This document shows positions 45,643 to 56,833 of a stretch of 64,000 bases of DNA, one piece after another. The position numbers and the translations under genes were made by a program. This stretch comes from Bradyrhizobium guangdongense (GTDB lineage: Bacteria; Pseudomonadota; Alphaproteobacteria; Rhizobiales; Xanthobacteraceae). Within the stretch, counting starts at the first letter, position 1. Each line of letters begins with the position of its first letter. The stretch covers positions 6,847,501 to 6,911,500 of the forward strand of contig NZ_CP030051.1 in the NCBI RefSeq assembly GCF_004114975.1. The letters run 5' to 3'. The notes under the pieces are model-generated. The model searched no databases. It saw only the letters and a list, made by a program, of their open reading frames with translations, and was not told the origin of the DNA.

Positions 45643-47418
45643 ATGCTGGACAAGACCGAGGATATTTCCGCCGTCGCGCAAGCCTGGCTCGATGAGCTCG
45701 AGCGCACGCTGGGCAAGCCGGATGGTGGGGCGCTGGACCGACTCTTCCTTGCAGAGAGCTTTTGGCGCGACGCTCTCGCGCTGAGCTGGAACCTGCAAAC
45801 GCTTGCCGGCCGCGAGACGATTGCACGGGCGCTGGCCACGCTCGCGCCCATGGCTGTGCCGGCGAGGTTGAGGATCTCGGCGAACCGCGCCGCACCGCGT
45901 TGGGTGCGCCGCGCCGGCACGAACACGATCGAGGCGATCTTCAGTTTCGAGACCGCTATTGGCCGCGGCAGCGGCATCGTGCGTCTCGCGCCCGATGCCG
46001 CCGATGGCAACCACCTGAAGGCATGGACGCTGCTCACAGCGCTCGAGGAGCTCAAGGAGTTCGAAGAACAGCTCGGCACATTTCGGCCGCGGGGACAGGC
46101 CTATTCGCGCGACTTTCGCGGGCCGAACTGGCACGATCTGCGCGAGGCCTCGCGCAACTATGCCGATCGCGATCCGGTCGTGCTTGTGGTCGGCGGCGGC
46201 CAGGCCGGACTTGCAATCGCAGCGCGGCTGAAGCAGCTGCAGGTCGATACCCTGATCATCGATCGATGGCCGCGGATCGGCGACGTCTGGCGCAAGCGCT
46301 ATCACGCGCTCACCCTGCACAACCAGGTGCAGGTCAATCACATGCCCTACATGCCGTTCCCGCCGAGCTGGCCGACCTACATCCCAAAGGACAAGCTCGC
46401 CAACTGGTTCGAAGCTTACGTCGATGCGATGGAGCTGAATTTCTGGACCGGCACCGAGTTCGAAGGCGGCACCTATGACGAGGCCAAGGGCCACTGGACG
46501 GTGACGCTGCGCCGCGCCGACGGCAGCAAGCGCACCATGCATCCGCGCCATGTGGTGATGGCGACCGGCGTCAGCGGCATCGCGAACATCCCCGACATTC
46601 CGACCCTGGATCGCTTCAAGGGTATACTCGTGCACTCGAGCCGCTACGAGGATGGCGAGAACTGGACCGGCAAGCGCGCCGTCGTCATCGGCACCGGCAA
46701 CAGTGGTCACGATATCGCGCAGGATCTCTATTCCAGCGGCGCCGAGGTAATCCTGGTGCAACGCTCGCCGACACTCGTCACCAATATCGAGCCGTCGGCG
46801 CAGCTGGCTTATGCGACATACAACGAGGGGACGCTGGAGGATAACGATCTGATCGCAGCCTCGATGCCGACGCCGCTCGCCAGGAAGACGCATGTGATGC
46901 TGACCGAGCAGTCGAAGGAACTCGACAAGGAACTGCTCGATGGCCTCCGCCGCGTCGGCTTCAGACTCGACTTCGGCGAGGCCGGCACCGGCTGGCAGTT
47001 CAAATACCTCACCCGCGGCGGTGGTTACTATTTCAACGTCGGCTGCTCCAACCTGATCGTCGAGGGTGCGATCAAGCTGAAGCAGTTCGGGGACATCGAG
47101 AGCTTCACGGCCGATGGCCTGCAGATGAAGGATGGTAGCGCCATTCCGGCTGATCTCATCGTGCTCGCCACCGGCTACAAGACGCAGGAATATCTGGTGC
47201 GAAAGCTGTTCGGCGATGCCGTCGCCGACCGTGTCGGCCCGATCTGGGGCTTTGGCGACGGTTTTGAGCTGCGCAACATGTACGCGCGCACGGAGCAGCC
47301 CGGCCTGTGGTTCATCGCCGGCAGCCTTGCCCAATGCCGCATCAACTCGAAATTCCTCGCGCTGCAGATCAAGGCGATCGAGGAAGGGATCCTGCCACGT
47401 GAGGCGCACACCGCTTGA
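45643..47418 (+). CDS. Flavin monooxygenase with N-terminal NTF2-like domain
   Basis: 591 residues. Residues about 1-150 look like an NTF2/SnoaL-type domain. The rest is a flavin-containing monooxygenase: FAD motif VVGGGQAGLAIAARL (about 180-194), NADPH motif VVIGTGNSGHDIAQDL (about 346-361) and an ATG-type motif LIVLATGYKTQEY. Bacterial relatives act as Baeyer-Villiger or N/S-oxygenating enzymes, but the substrate is unknown. ATG 45643 lacks a strong ribosome site. It is flanked by the glycosylase gene and a 260-base gap before the HNH gene. Confidence 0.88.
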   Translation: MLDKTEDISAVAQAWLDELERTLGKPDGGALDRLFLAESFWRDALALSWNLQTLAGRETIARALATLAPMAVPARLRISANRAAPRWVRRAGTNTIEAIFSFETAIGRGSGIVRLAPDAADGNHLKAWTLLTALEELKEFEEQLGTFRPRGQAYSRDFRGPNWHDLREASRNYADRDPVVLVVGGGQAGLAIAARLKQLQVDTLIIDRWPRIGDVWRKRYHALTLHNQVQVNHMPYMPFPPSWPTYIPKDKLANWFEAYVDAMELNFWTGTEFEGGTYDEAKGHWTVTLRRADGSKRTMHPRHVVMATGVSGIANIPDIPTLDRFKGILVHSSRYEDGENWTGKRAVVIGTGNSGHDIAQDLYSSGAEVILVQRSPTLVTNIEPSAQLAYATYNEGTLEDNDLIAASMPTPLARKTHVMLTEQSKELDKELLDGLRRVGFRLDFGEAGTGWQFKYLTRGGGYYFNVGCSNLIVEGAIKLKQFGDIESFTADGLQMKDGSAIPADLIVLATGYKTQEYLVRKLFGDAVADRVGPIWGFGDGFELRNMYARTEQPGLWFIAGSLAQCRINSKFLALQIKAIEEGILPREAHTA

Positions 47419-47681
47419 GCCCGCCCTCATTGGTGCGCGCGATGCGGTGCTTGCAGAAGCTGGAGCGAGTTCGGGAATAAAGTACCGGCGGCCGCCCCCG
47501 TGGTTCCGATGTGGCCAGCGTCCGTCCTGACATCACGTGGTTTTTAAGCGCTTTGCCACCCCGCCGCCGCATTGCTTGCGCCTGAATAAGTCGCTCAACG
47601 GGCTTCACAATCCCGTCACGCTGCATGTAGTATGTCAGTACATGCTGCTTCGCAGCGTATATTGGAGGCCGGGAGCGTTAC

Positions 47682-48239
47682 TTGAACGCACATGTCTCGC
47701 AAGGCAGTTGGCCGGTGTTGGTGCTGAATGCGGACTTCCGGCCGCTGAGTTACTACCCACTGTCTCTGTGGTCGTGGCAGGACGCGATCAAGGCGGTGTT
47801 CCTCGACCGCGTCAATATCGTAGCCCATTACGATCAGGCGGTTCACAGTCCCACGCTGCAAATGCAGCTGCCGAGCGTGGTCTCGCTCAAATCCTTCGTC
47901 AAGCCGACCACCCATCCCGCCTTCACCCGGTTCAACGTCTTCCTGCGCGATCGTTTCGCCTGCCAATATTGCGGCTCGCCCGAAGACCTCACTTTCGATC
48001 ACATCATCCCGCGCAGCAAAGGCGGCCAGACCACCTGGGAGAATGTGGTCGCGGCGTGCTCGCCCTGTAACCTGCGCAAGGGCAATCTCACGCCCGCACA
48101 GGCCAAGATGTTTCCGCGCCAGAACGCATTCGCGCCGACCGTGCACCAGCTCCACCGCAACGGCCGCCTGTTTCCGCCGAACTATCTGCACGACAGCTGG
48201 CTGGACTATCTCTACTGGGATACGGAGCTGGATCCATAG
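47682..48239 (+). CDS. HNH endonuclease
   Basis: 185 residues. A zinc-linked HNH nuclease motif: CQYCGSPEDLTFDHIIPRSK, then N in TWENVV and CSPCNLRKG. The Asp-His pair (FDHIIP) and both CxxC pairs are intact. The N-terminal ~85 residues (VLNADFRPLSYYPLSLWSW) belong to a small alphaproteobacterial group. TTG 47682 follows GGGAG at good spacing and gives the common length. It is probably a housekeeping DNA-processing enzyme; no phage genes lie nearby. Confidence 0.9.
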   Translation: MNAHVSQGSWPVLVLNADFRPLSYYPLSLWSWQDAIKAVFLDRVNIVAHYDQAVHSPTLQMQLPSVVSLKSFVKPTTHPAFTRFNVFLRDRFACQYCGSPEDLTFDHIIPRSKGGQTTWENVVAACSPCNLRKGNLTPAQAKMFPRQNAFAPTVHQLHRNGRLFPPNYLHDSWLDYLYWDTELDP

Positions 48240-48361
48240 CCGGGCAAGGACGGGTGGCGGCGCTGCCGAATCCTTAGCGTTTCGTTACCGGACCTTAAGA
48301 TTCAATCCGCAATCTCACCGGCGGATCGGCGCCATGCCGTCCCCGAGAGATTAGCAAACCG

Positions 48362-49612
48362 ATGCTCACCGCTACATTGGAGCAGATCCAGGCCTCGCCG
48401 CGGAGACGGGCGATCTATGTCTGCGCCATCCTTGCGCTGCTGCTGGCCATCCTCGCTTTCAAGACGTTGCGCTTCTTCGAAGGCGGCCTCTGGTACGGCG
48501 GCCAGACCGCGGACTTCGGCGCCTTCCACATTGTCGCGCAGCGGATCTGGCTCGGCGATCTCGATCTGGCCTATCAGTTCGCCTCGTTCACGAAGATGCA
48601 GATGGCGGCCGCAGGCGGCACCACCGGTGTCATGCCCTGGACCTACCCGCCGCAATTCGACCTCCTCGTTGCACCCCTCGCATTCCTGCCGGGCTGGGCC
48701 GCCTATTTTCTCTTCACGACGATCACATTGGCTGCCTATCTGATGACGCTGCGCGTCGTCGCGGGACGCAATTTCGCCCTCGTGCTCGTCGTCTTTTTTC
48801 CGGCCATCGCAATCACGATCGGTATCGGCCAGAACGGGCTTTTGACCGGCGCGCTGATCGGGCTGGTCTGCATCAACGCGGAGCGACGGCCGGTGCTGTC
48901 AGGCCTCGCGCTCGGCCTCATGGTCATCAAGCCTCACCTCGCCATTGCAGCCGGCATCTACATGCTGCTGACGCGCCGCTGGCCGGCGGTGCTGACCGCC
49001 GCAATCGTCGTGATCGCAAGTTCGCTCGCCTGCACCCTCGCCTTCGGTCCGCAGATCTGGCTCGCCTGGCTCGGCAGCATCCACGAAGCCGCCAGCTATC
49101 TCGAGGAAGGCCGTTATCAGCTGTTCCGGATGATCTCGGCTTACGCGGCCTTGTACACGGCCGGCCTGCCGCCTGCCGGCGCGTTCTGGGGACAGGTGGC
49201 CACGGCGGTCTTGGCGCTCGTCGCCGTCGCGTTTGCGATCGCGCGCGGACCGTCGACCCGCTTCGCGCTCGGCATTGTCGCGGTCGCGTCCGTGATGATC
49301 AGCCCCTACGCCTATGACTATGACCTGCCGATCGTCGGGATCGGGCTTGCGCTGCTCATTCCCGACCTTGCCGGCCTGGCAAGCCCGCGCCAGCGCGGCG
49401 CGATCTACGCCCTCCTCCTGCTGGCCAACGCCTACGGGCTGCTGCAGTCGGCGCGACTGTCCGCAGAGAACGTCGCTGCGGGCGGCCTGGAGCGCTCCCT
49501 GACGCCGGCCGTCGGAGGATTCGCGCTGATGGCGGTGCTCGCCATGCTGCTATGGGTCCTGCGGCGCGAGGCTAGGCCCGCGGCAGTCCGCCTGCACGGC
49601 GAGCCCGCGTAA
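48362..49612 (+). CDS. GT87-like (DUF2029) polyprenyl-linked glycosyltransferase
   Basis: 416 residues with about ten membrane helices and a GT-C style architecture. The conserved acidic motif DFGAFHIVAQRIWLGDLDLAY lies in the first periplasmic loop (about 51-71), followed by WTYPPQFDLLVAPLAFLPG, typical of DUF2029/GT87. Mycobacterial homologs are polyprenylphosphomannose-dependent mannosyltransferases. The sugar and acceptor here are unknown. ATG 48362 has no strong ribosome site. The upstream gene ends 122 bases earlier, so it may have its own promoter. Confidence 0.85.
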   Translation: MLTATLEQIQASPRRRAIYVCAILALLLAILAFKTLRFFEGGLWYGGQTADFGAFHIVAQRIWLGDLDLAYQFASFTKMQMAAAGGTTGVMPWTYPPQFDLLVAPLAFLPGWAAYFLFTTITLAAYLMTLRVVAGRNFALVLVVFFPAIAITIGIGQNGLLTGALIGLVCINAERRPVLSGLALGLMVIKPHLAIAAGIYMLLTRRWPAVLTAAIVVIASSLACTLAFGPQIWLAWLGSIHEAASYLEEGRYQLFRMISAYAALYTAGLPPAGAFWGQVATAVLALVAVAFAIARGPSTRFALGIVAVASVMISPYAYDYDLPIVGIGLALLIPDLAGLASPRQRGAIYALLLLANAYGLLQSARLSAENVAAGGLERSLTPAVGGFALMAVLAMLLWVLRREARPAAVRLHGEPA

Positions 49613-49714
49613 GCTTCGCGCGCGCATAGGTATCGCGGGGGAACCGGATCGACCGGTGCCCGTTCAGACTCGACGCGACGGCAAACGCCGCAGCGCAACC
49701 GAGGGAGGCTCGCG

Positions 49715-49936
49715 ATGGCCACTGCCGAGAAGGACCATGTCTACAAGATACTGGAACTGGTGGGATCGTCGGAAAGCTCGATCGAGGACGCCATCAAGAA
49801 CGCGATCAGCCGTGCCTCCAAGACCGTCCGCGAGATGAAATGGTTCGAGGTGGTGCAGACGCGCGGCCACATCGAGAACGGCGCCGTGCGTCACTACCAG
49901 GTGACGCTGCGCGTCGGCTTCACACTGGAAGGGTGA
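49715..49936 (+). CDS. Dodecin family flavoprotein
   Basis: 73 residues, the usual dodecin size. Dodecins form hollow dodecamers that store or buffer flavins. The pattern [19 protein letters not shown], the stacking Trp in [17 protein letters not shown] and the final [11 protein letters not shown] are diagnostic. A GAGGGAGG ribosome site lies just upstream. It ends 12 bases before the convergent MFS gene. No flavin genes are nearby. Confidence 0.93.
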   Translation: MATAEKDHVYKILELVGSSESSIEDAIKNAISRASKTVREMKWFEVVQTRGHIENGAVRHYQVTLRVGFTLEG

Positions 49937-49948
49937 ACGAATTTGACG

Positions 49949-51196
49949 TCAGGCGAGATCGACGCCGCGGCGCTCCGGGATCAGCACGAGCAGCGATACG
50001 ATGTCGATCAGGTAGAGCAACGCAAGCCCCGCGATCGCGGTCGGAAAGCCGTAGGCTGCGCTGACGATGCCGACCACCAGCGGGCCGAAGCCTGCAACCG
50101 CCCGTCCGATGTTGAAGAACACGTTCTGAGCGGTTGCGCGCGCCGCGGTCGGATAAAGCTCGCTCATCAGCGCGCCGTAGCCGCCGAGCATGCCGTTGAC
50201 GAAGAAGCCCATTACGGCCCCGCCGACCAGCAGCGCACCAGCCGTCGTCAGCTGCGAGTAGACCACCACCATGACGGCCGCGCCGAGCATATAGGTCAGG
50301 AACGCCGCACGGCGGCCGAAGCGATCGGCCGCATGGCCGAACAGGAAAATGCCGAGCGCCATGCCGGCAATCGTGACTGCGGTCCAGACCGCCGATTGCG
50401 TCAGGCCATAACCGAACCGCGTCGAGAGATAATTCGGCAGCCAGATCATGATGCCGTAATAGCCGAAGTTCTGCACCGAGCAGAGGATGATCATCCCCAT
50501 GCCGATCCTGGTCGTCTCGGCGTCGGCCACGAGCGCGCGAAGCGACGAGCCGCTATCTGCCGCCTTCGCCTTGTGCGCGATGAAGACGTCAGGCTCGTGC
50601 AGCTTGCGCCGGATCACGTAGGCGATCACCGCCGGAAACACGCCGAGCGCAAACATCCCGCGCCAGCCGATGATCGGCAACAGGACGGGCGTCACCAGCG
50701 CCGCCGTGAGCACGCCGAACTGCCAGCCAAGCCCGACATAGGAAGTCGCCCGCGCGCGCTTGGCAGCAGGCCACGCTTCGGCCACCAGCGCCATGCCGAT
50801 GCCGAATTCGCCGCCAAGACCGATACCGGCGATGGCCCGGTAGGTCAGCAGGTCCCAATAGCCTTGCGCCAATGCGCATAGGCCGGTGAAGACCGCGAAC
50901 AGCACGATGCTCCAGGTCAGAACCCGGACGCGGCCAAGCCGGTCCGACAGCATGCCGAAGATAAAGCCGCCGACCACCGCGCCGACCAGCGTCCCCGTCA
51001 CCAGCGAGGCCGCCTGCGGCTGCGTGAGATGAAGATCTTTCGAAATCGCGGTCAGCATGAAGCCGAGGATGAGAAGATCGAACCCATCCATGGCGTAGCC
51101 GAGCGCCGACCCCCACAGCGCCCGCCGCGCCGCCGCGTCGCGATCCGTCGCGGCCATATCAATCGCGCCGAGAGTTGCATCCTGTGCCTGGCTCAT
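49949..51196 (-). CDS. MFS transporter (AAHS-like aromatic acid/H+ symporter)
   Basis: 415 residues with 12 predicted membrane helices. Helix 1 carries AMDGFDLLILGFML, whose Asp pattern fits the AAHS family (PcaK/MhpT type). The loop 2-3 motif is GMLSDRLGRVRVL and its partner in loop 8-9 is GHAADRFGRR. Aromatic acid uptake is the best guess. ATG 51196 follows GGGGAAAGG. It lies 21 bases downstream of dppF on the same strand and could be co-transcribed with the peptide importer. Confidence 0.88.
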   Translation of the reverse strand: MSQAQDATLGAIDMAATDRDAAARRALWGSALGYAMDGFDLLILGFMLTAISKDLHLTQPQAASLVTGTLVGAVVGGFIFGMLSDRLGRVRVLTWSIVLFAVFTGLCALAQGYWDLLTYRAIAGIGLGGEFGIGMALVAEAWPAAKRARATSYVGLGWQFGVLTAALVTPVLLPIIGWRGMFALGVFPAVIAYVIRRKLHEPDVFIAHKAKAADSGSSLRALVADAETTRIGMGMIILCSVQNFGYYGIMIWLPNYLSTRFGYGLTQSAVWTAVTIAGMALGIFLFGHAADRFGRRAAFLTYMLGAAVMVVVYSQLTTAGALLVGGAVMGFFVNGMLGGYGALMSELYPTAARATAQNVFFNIGRAVAGFGPLVVGIVSAAYGFPTAIAGLALLYLIDIVSLLVLIPERRGVDLA

Positions 51197-51217
51197 ACCT
51201 TTCCCCTTTGCGTCAGC

Positions 51218-52182
51218 TCAGGCCAGATGGCACGCCACGAAATGTCCGCCCGCGCCTTCCTTCAGCTCCGGTGCGGCCTCGGCGCAGCGCGGCTGGGCGA
51301 TCGGGCAGCGGGTGTGGAAATGGCAGCCCGACGGCGGCTTCATCGGGCTCGGCACGTCGCCCTTGAGGCGGATGCGATTGCGCTTGAGCTTGGGATCGGG
51401 CACCGGCACCGCAGAGAGCAGCGCCTTCGTGTAGGGATGCTGCGGATTGCGATAGAGATCGCTCGCCTTCGCAAGCTCGACGATGCGGCCGAGATACATC
51501 ACCGCGACCCGGTCGGAGATGTGTTCGACCACCGAGAGGTCGTGCGCCACGAACAGATAGGTGAGATTCATCTCGGCCTGGAGATCTTCCAGGAGATTGA
51601 TGACCTGCGCCTGGATCGAGACATCGAGAGCGGACACCGGCTCGTCGCAGACGATCAGCTTGGGCTCGACCGCGAGCGCCCGCGCGATCACGATGCGCTG
51701 GCGCTGACCGCCGGAGAATTCGTGCGGATAGCGCCGCATATGCTCGGCCTTCAGGCCGACCTTGACCAGCAATCCTGCGGCGCGCTCCTCACGCTCCTTG
51801 GCACTGGAGGCGAGATTGTGGATGGTGAAGGCCTCGCCGAGGATCGAGCCGACCGTCATGCGCGGATTGAGCGATGCGAACGGATCCTGGAACACGAGCT
51901 GCATGTTCCGCCGCATCGCGCGCAGATCGTTGCCGCCGAGCTGACGCACGTCCTGGCCGTCGAACACGACTTCGCCGTCGGTCGGCTCGATCAGGCGCAG
52001 CACGCAGCGCCCCGTGGTCGACTTGCCGCAACCGGATTCGCCGACGAGGCCAAGCGTTTCGCCACGGTTGACCGAGAACGAGACCCCGTCGACCGCATAG
52101 ACGCTGCCGACCTGGCGCGACAGCAGGCCGCCGAGCACGGGGAAATATTTCTTCAGACCGCTGACGCGGAGCAAGGGCTCGC

Positions 52183-52186
<4 letters not shown>
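51218..52186 (-). CDS. Dipeptide ABC transporter ATP-binding protein (DppF-like)
   Basis: 322 residues. Walker [13 protein letters not shown], signature [16 protein letters not shown], Walker [17 protein letters not shown] and [13 protein letters not shown] are intact. A C-terminal oligopeptide-transporter extension holds Cys in [15 protein letters not shown]. It pairs with the DppD-like ATPase. The ATG overlaps the preceding stop as ATGA, and GGGAGG lies 6 bases upstream. It is the last of five importer genes. Confidence 0.94.
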
Positions 52187-53177
<991 letters not shown>

Positions 53178-53178
<1 letters not shown>

Positions 53179-54095
53179 CAGATCACCCGTCGCGCATCGA
53201 GCGCGTCACGCAGACCGTCGCCGATGAAGTTGATGGCAACCACCGCGATGAAGATCGCGCCGCCCGGGAACAGCGCCCAATGCGGGCCGATATCGAGAAA
53301 ATCCTTGGCATCGAACAGCAGCCGCCCCCAGGTCGGGGTATCAGGCGGAAAGCCGAGACCGAGGAAGGACAGCGTCGATTCCGCGATGATCGCGGCGGCA
53401 ACGTCGATGGTGCCGGCGATGATCACCGGACCGAGCGCATTGGGCAGGATGTGCCTCACCACCTGTCGCACCGGGCTCGCACCGAGGGCACGCGCGGCCT
53501 CTACGAACTCCTTCTCGCGGATCGACAGGAACTGGGCGCGGACGAGACGCGCCACCGGCATCCAGCGCAGGCCGCCGATCACGAGCACGATCAGGATGAA
53601 GATGCCGCCCTCTGGCCCGAACACTTGCTTCAGCCCGTCGCGGAAGAGATAGATCAGCAGCAGCAGCAGCGGCAGTTGCGGCAAGGACAGGAAGAGGTCG
53701 GTCAGCCACATCAATCCGTGCCCCAGCGCGCCGCGCGACATGCCGGCCAGCGCGCCGATCAGCGTGCCGATGAACACCGACACCAGCATTGCAGCCAATC
53801 CGACTGCGAGCGAGATGCGCCCGCCATAGATCATGCGCGCCAGGATATCCTGGCCGAGATCGTCGGTGCCGAAGGGGTGGGCGAGCGAGGGCCCCTGCAA
53901 GCCCGCTACGATGTCGATGTCGTTGATCTTGACGCGCCAGATGAAGGGACCGACCACCACCGCCAGAATCAGAATGAGCAGCAGGAAGGCGCTGATGACG
54001 GCGAGGCGGTGGCGGCTGTAGCGCCGCCACGACTCGCGCCAGGGCGAGTAGACGCCCCGCTCAGCGGAGGGAGATGCGAGGGTCAAGCCAGCCAT
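53178..54095 (-). CDS. Dipeptide ABC transporter permease (DppC-like)
   Basis: 305 residues with about six membrane helices. The EAA loop for ATPase contact is EAARALGASPVRQVVRHILPN. HPFGTDDLGQDILARMIYGGR is typical of DppC/OppC. It forms the channel with DppB. Its 5' end overlaps the dppB 3' end by 35 bases, an unusually long coupling overlap on the same strand. Confidence 0.94.
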
Positions 54096-55020
54096 AAAGG
54101 ACGTCCGCGATGAGATTGAACAGCACGACGAGGCACGCGAAAACGAAGGTGACGGCCATCACGACCGGCGTGTCGTTGGAAAGGATTGAGGAGATAAGGA
54201 GCGAGCCGATGCCGGGAATACGGAATATCTGCTCGGTGACGATGGCGCCGCCGAACACCGCCGGCATCTGCAACGCGATCAGAGTGACGACGGGGATCAT
54301 GGCGTTGCGCATCACATGTTTGACGATGACCTTGGTCTGGCCGAGGCCCTTGGCGCGCGCCGTGGTAACGTAGTCGAGGCGGATGACGTCGAGCATCGCC
54401 GAGCGCACAAAGCGCGTCATCGAGGCCGCCTGAAACAGGCCGAGCACCGCCACCGGCATGATCGCCTGTCGGATCATCTCGAGCACCCAGTGGATGCCGG
54501 TCGCCTTGATGTCGGTAGAATAGACGAAAGGCAGCCAGTCCAGCGTGACCGAGAAGATCAAGATGAACAGGATGCCGGTGAAGAAGGTCGGCAGCGAGAA
54601 GCCGACGAAGGCGAGCGTGTTCGCGATCTGATCGAACAGCGAATAGGGCTTCGTCGCCGCATAGACGCCGACGGGAATCGCGATCAGCAGCGCCAGGATC
54701 TGCGCCGAGCCGATCACATAGAGCGTGGCCGGCAGGCGCTGCAGGATGAGCGTGTCGACATTCATCCGGCTGACGAAGGAAAAGCCCCAGTCGCCGTGCA
54801 GCATGGCGTTGAGCCAGTGCAGGTAGCGGAGATAGATCGGATCATCGAGGCCGAACTTCGCCCGAAGCGCGGCTTGCACTTCGGGCGGCACGTTCGGGTT
54901 GGTCGCGAGGTCGCTGAAGGGGTCGCCTGGCGCAAGCGCCAGGACGACGAACAGGACAAGCGAAATCGCCAGCAGGCTCGGAACGGCAATCAGAAGGCGG
55001 CGCAGGACATACTGGCTCAT
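54061..55020 (-). CDS. Dipeptide ABC transporter permease (DppB-like)
   Basis: 319 residues with six membrane helices. N-terminal MSQYVLRRLLIAVPSLLAIS, the PGDPF motif and the EAA loop YVTTARAKGLGQTKVIVKH are typical of DppB/OppB. It pairs with DppC. It starts 22 bases after the binding-protein gene and overlaps dppC by 35 bases. Confidence 0.94.
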   Translation of the reverse strand: MSQYVLRRLLIAVPSLLAISLVLFVVLALAPGDPFSDLATNPNVPPEVQAALRAKFGLDDPIYLRYLHWLNAMLHGDWGFSFVSRMNVDTLILQRLPATLYVIGSAQILALLIAIPVGVYAATKPYSLFDQIANTLAFVGFSLPTFFTGILFILIFSVTLDWLPFVYSTDIKATGIHWVLEMIRQAIMPVAVLGLFQAASMTRFVRSAMLDVIRLDYVTTARAKGLGQTKVIVKHVMRNAMIPVVTLIALQMPAVFGGAIVTEQIFRIPGIGSLLISSILSNDTPVVMAVTFVFACLVVLFNLIADVLYGWLDPRISLR

Positions 55021-55042
55021 CGCGGAGGATCCGGGCCTACGA

Positions 55043-56833
55043 TCAAGCCTCCCGGTACCAGTCCTGGATGTTGTCGGTCCTGTTGGCCCAGCCCGAGACC
55101 ACCGGCTTCAGCGAGGTGGAGCAGGCATCCACGGTCAGGCGGTGCATCACTGGAATGAACACGGTATCCTGCCACAACAGGTCATTGCACTTGATGTAGA
55201 GGGCCGCGCGCTTGACCAGGTCGGTCTCGGTCTCGGCCGCAGCAATCGCGTCGTCGTACTCCTTGTTGACATAACGCGGGAAATTCGGGCCCTGCCACTT
55301 GTTCTCCTTGGTGGCGACATTGGCGGAGACATAGCGCCTCATATGCAGGGCCGGATCCGGTTGGGTCATCGGAATCTGGAATTCCTCGATGTCGGAATAG
55401 AACTTCGAGTAGGTGTCGGGGTTGGCGACGTCGGACGAGAAGAACACCGAGGCGACGACGGATTTGAGTTCGACGTCGATCCCGGCTTTCTGACAGGCCT
55501 GCTTGACGATGGCCTGGGTCTTCTGCCGAGGACCGTTGGTCGAGGTCTGGTAGAGCAGCTTCAGCTTCTTTCCGTCCTTCTCGCGGATGCCGTCCGCACC
55601 GACTTTCCAGCCGGCCTCATCGAGCATCTTCGACGCCTTCTCGACGCTGAATTCCCAAGAGGTGTTCTTGGAGACGAACTTCTCGGGACCGTTGAGATAG
55701 TTCGCCGTGGTGCGTCCGGCGCGACCGTAAATCGCCTTCTTGACCGAGTCGCGGTCGACGAGGAGTGCCAGTGCCTTGCGTACCTTCGGATCCGACAGGA
55801 TCGGGTGCTTGGTCTTCATCGACGATCGCTCTCCGTCGACTTCCGTGTTGGGGTCGGTGAAGTTGATCGCGATGAACTCGATGTCGCCACCGGTGGCATA
55901 AACCGTCTTGCCTTTGCCGCCCTTCTCCAAGCGCAGCAGCACCTCGTCCTCGACCTGCATGTTCCAGGCGAAATCGAATTCTCCGGTCTGGATCACGGCG
56001 CGTGCCGCGGAGACGGCATCGCCGCCGCCCTTCATGTCGATCGTGTCGAAATACGGCCTATTGGGCATGTGATAGTCGGGATTGAGTTTGCCGCGGACCA
56101 GATCGCCCGGCTTGAACTCGACGAATGTGTAAGGGCCGGTACCGACAGGGGCCAGGTTGGTCGGCGCCTCGCGGGATTTCGATCCCTTGTACTCCGCAAA
56201 CAGATGTTTGGGGATGACGCAGCCGTATGCGCCGACGAAGGCATTGGCCCAGAACGGCGTTGGATTCTTGAACAGGATACGGATGGTCAGGTCATCCACC
56301 TTTTCGACCGTCAGGTCGGCATAGGTGCTGATGGAGACGGCGGCTGTAGCGGGATCGCTGGCGTATTGCCAGGTGAACACGAGATCGTCGGCCGTCAGCG
56401 GTTTGCCGTCATGCCATTTGACGCCCGGCTTGATCTTCCAGGTCACCGACTTGCCATCCGCTGCGAGACCGCCATTCGCGGTCGACGGAATTTCGGCGGC
56501 GAGAATCGGATTGAGATTGCCGTCGACGTCCCAGCTCGCGAGCGGCTCATAGAACAGACGCGAACCGTCCTGGTCCTTGGTGCCGGTGGCGAAATGCGGA
56601 TTGAGCAAGGTCGGCCCCTGCCACCACAGCAGCTTGAGCGGACCGCCACCCCCACGCTTGGTCGGCGGATAGGGGGCGGGGCTCTGGGCCATGGCGACGC
56701 CGCCGATCGAGAGGAGCTGGTTGGCGAGCGGCGCGGTGAGGCCGACCGCGGCCATGCGCGTGATGAAGGCGCGGCGATCCATCCGCCCGTCCTTCACGTC
56801 ACCGATCATCGAACGCAGTTCTTTGTCCAGCAT
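55043..56833 (-). CDS. Peptide ABC transporter substrate-binding protein
   Basis: 596 residues of the SBP_bac_5 (cluster C) family, a periplasmic receptor for peptides or similar ligands. A twin-arginine-like signal (MDRRAFITRMAAVGLTAPLA) lies at about 18-37. Family motifs include VTWKIKPGVKWHDGKPLTAD and VPVGTGPYTFVEF-like APVGTGPYTF. ATG 56833 follows GGGGGAC. The order binding protein-permeases-ATPases is standard. The ligand cannot be read, but an upstream M20 hydrolase suggests acylated amino acids or dipeptides. Confidence 0.93.
   Translation of the reverse strand: MLDKELRSMIGDVKDGRMDRRAFITRMAAVGLTAPLANQLLSIGGVAMAQSPAPYPPTKRGGGGPLKLLWWQGPTLLNPHFATGTKDQDGSRLFYEPLASWDVDGNLNPILAAEIPSTANGGLAADGKSVTWKIKPGVKWHDGKPLTADDLVFTWQYASDPATAAVSISTYADLTVEKVDDLTIRILFKNPTPFWANAFVGAYGCVIPKHLFAEYKGSKSREAPTNLAPVGTGPYTFVEFKPGDLVRGKLNPDYHMPNRPYFDTIDMKGGGDAVSAARAVIQTGEFDFAWNMQVEDEVLLRLEKGGKGKTVYATGGDIEFIAINFTDPNTEVDGERSSMKTKHPILSDPKVRKALALLVDRDSVKKAIYGRAGRTTANYLNGPEKFVSKNTSWEFSVEKASKMLDEAGWKVGADGIREKDGKKLKLLYQTSTNGPRQKTQAIVKQACQKAGIDVELKSVVASVFFSSDVANPDTYSKFYSDIEEFQIPMTQPDPALHMRRYVSANVATKENKWQGPNFPRYVNKEYDDAIAAAETETDLVKRAALYIKCNDLLWQDTVFIPVMHRLTVDACSTSLKPVVSGWANRTDNIQDWYREA

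Noticed and set aside
45460..47430. 656-codon open frame antisense to the flavin monooxygenase gene
   Set aside because: The sense strand encodes both dinucleotide motifs; the antisense frame has shadow composition.
47682..48239. HNH gene as part of a mobile or defence system
   Set aside because: It is a lone gene among housekeeping genes with ordinary composition, and its group is widespread in alphaproteobacteria.
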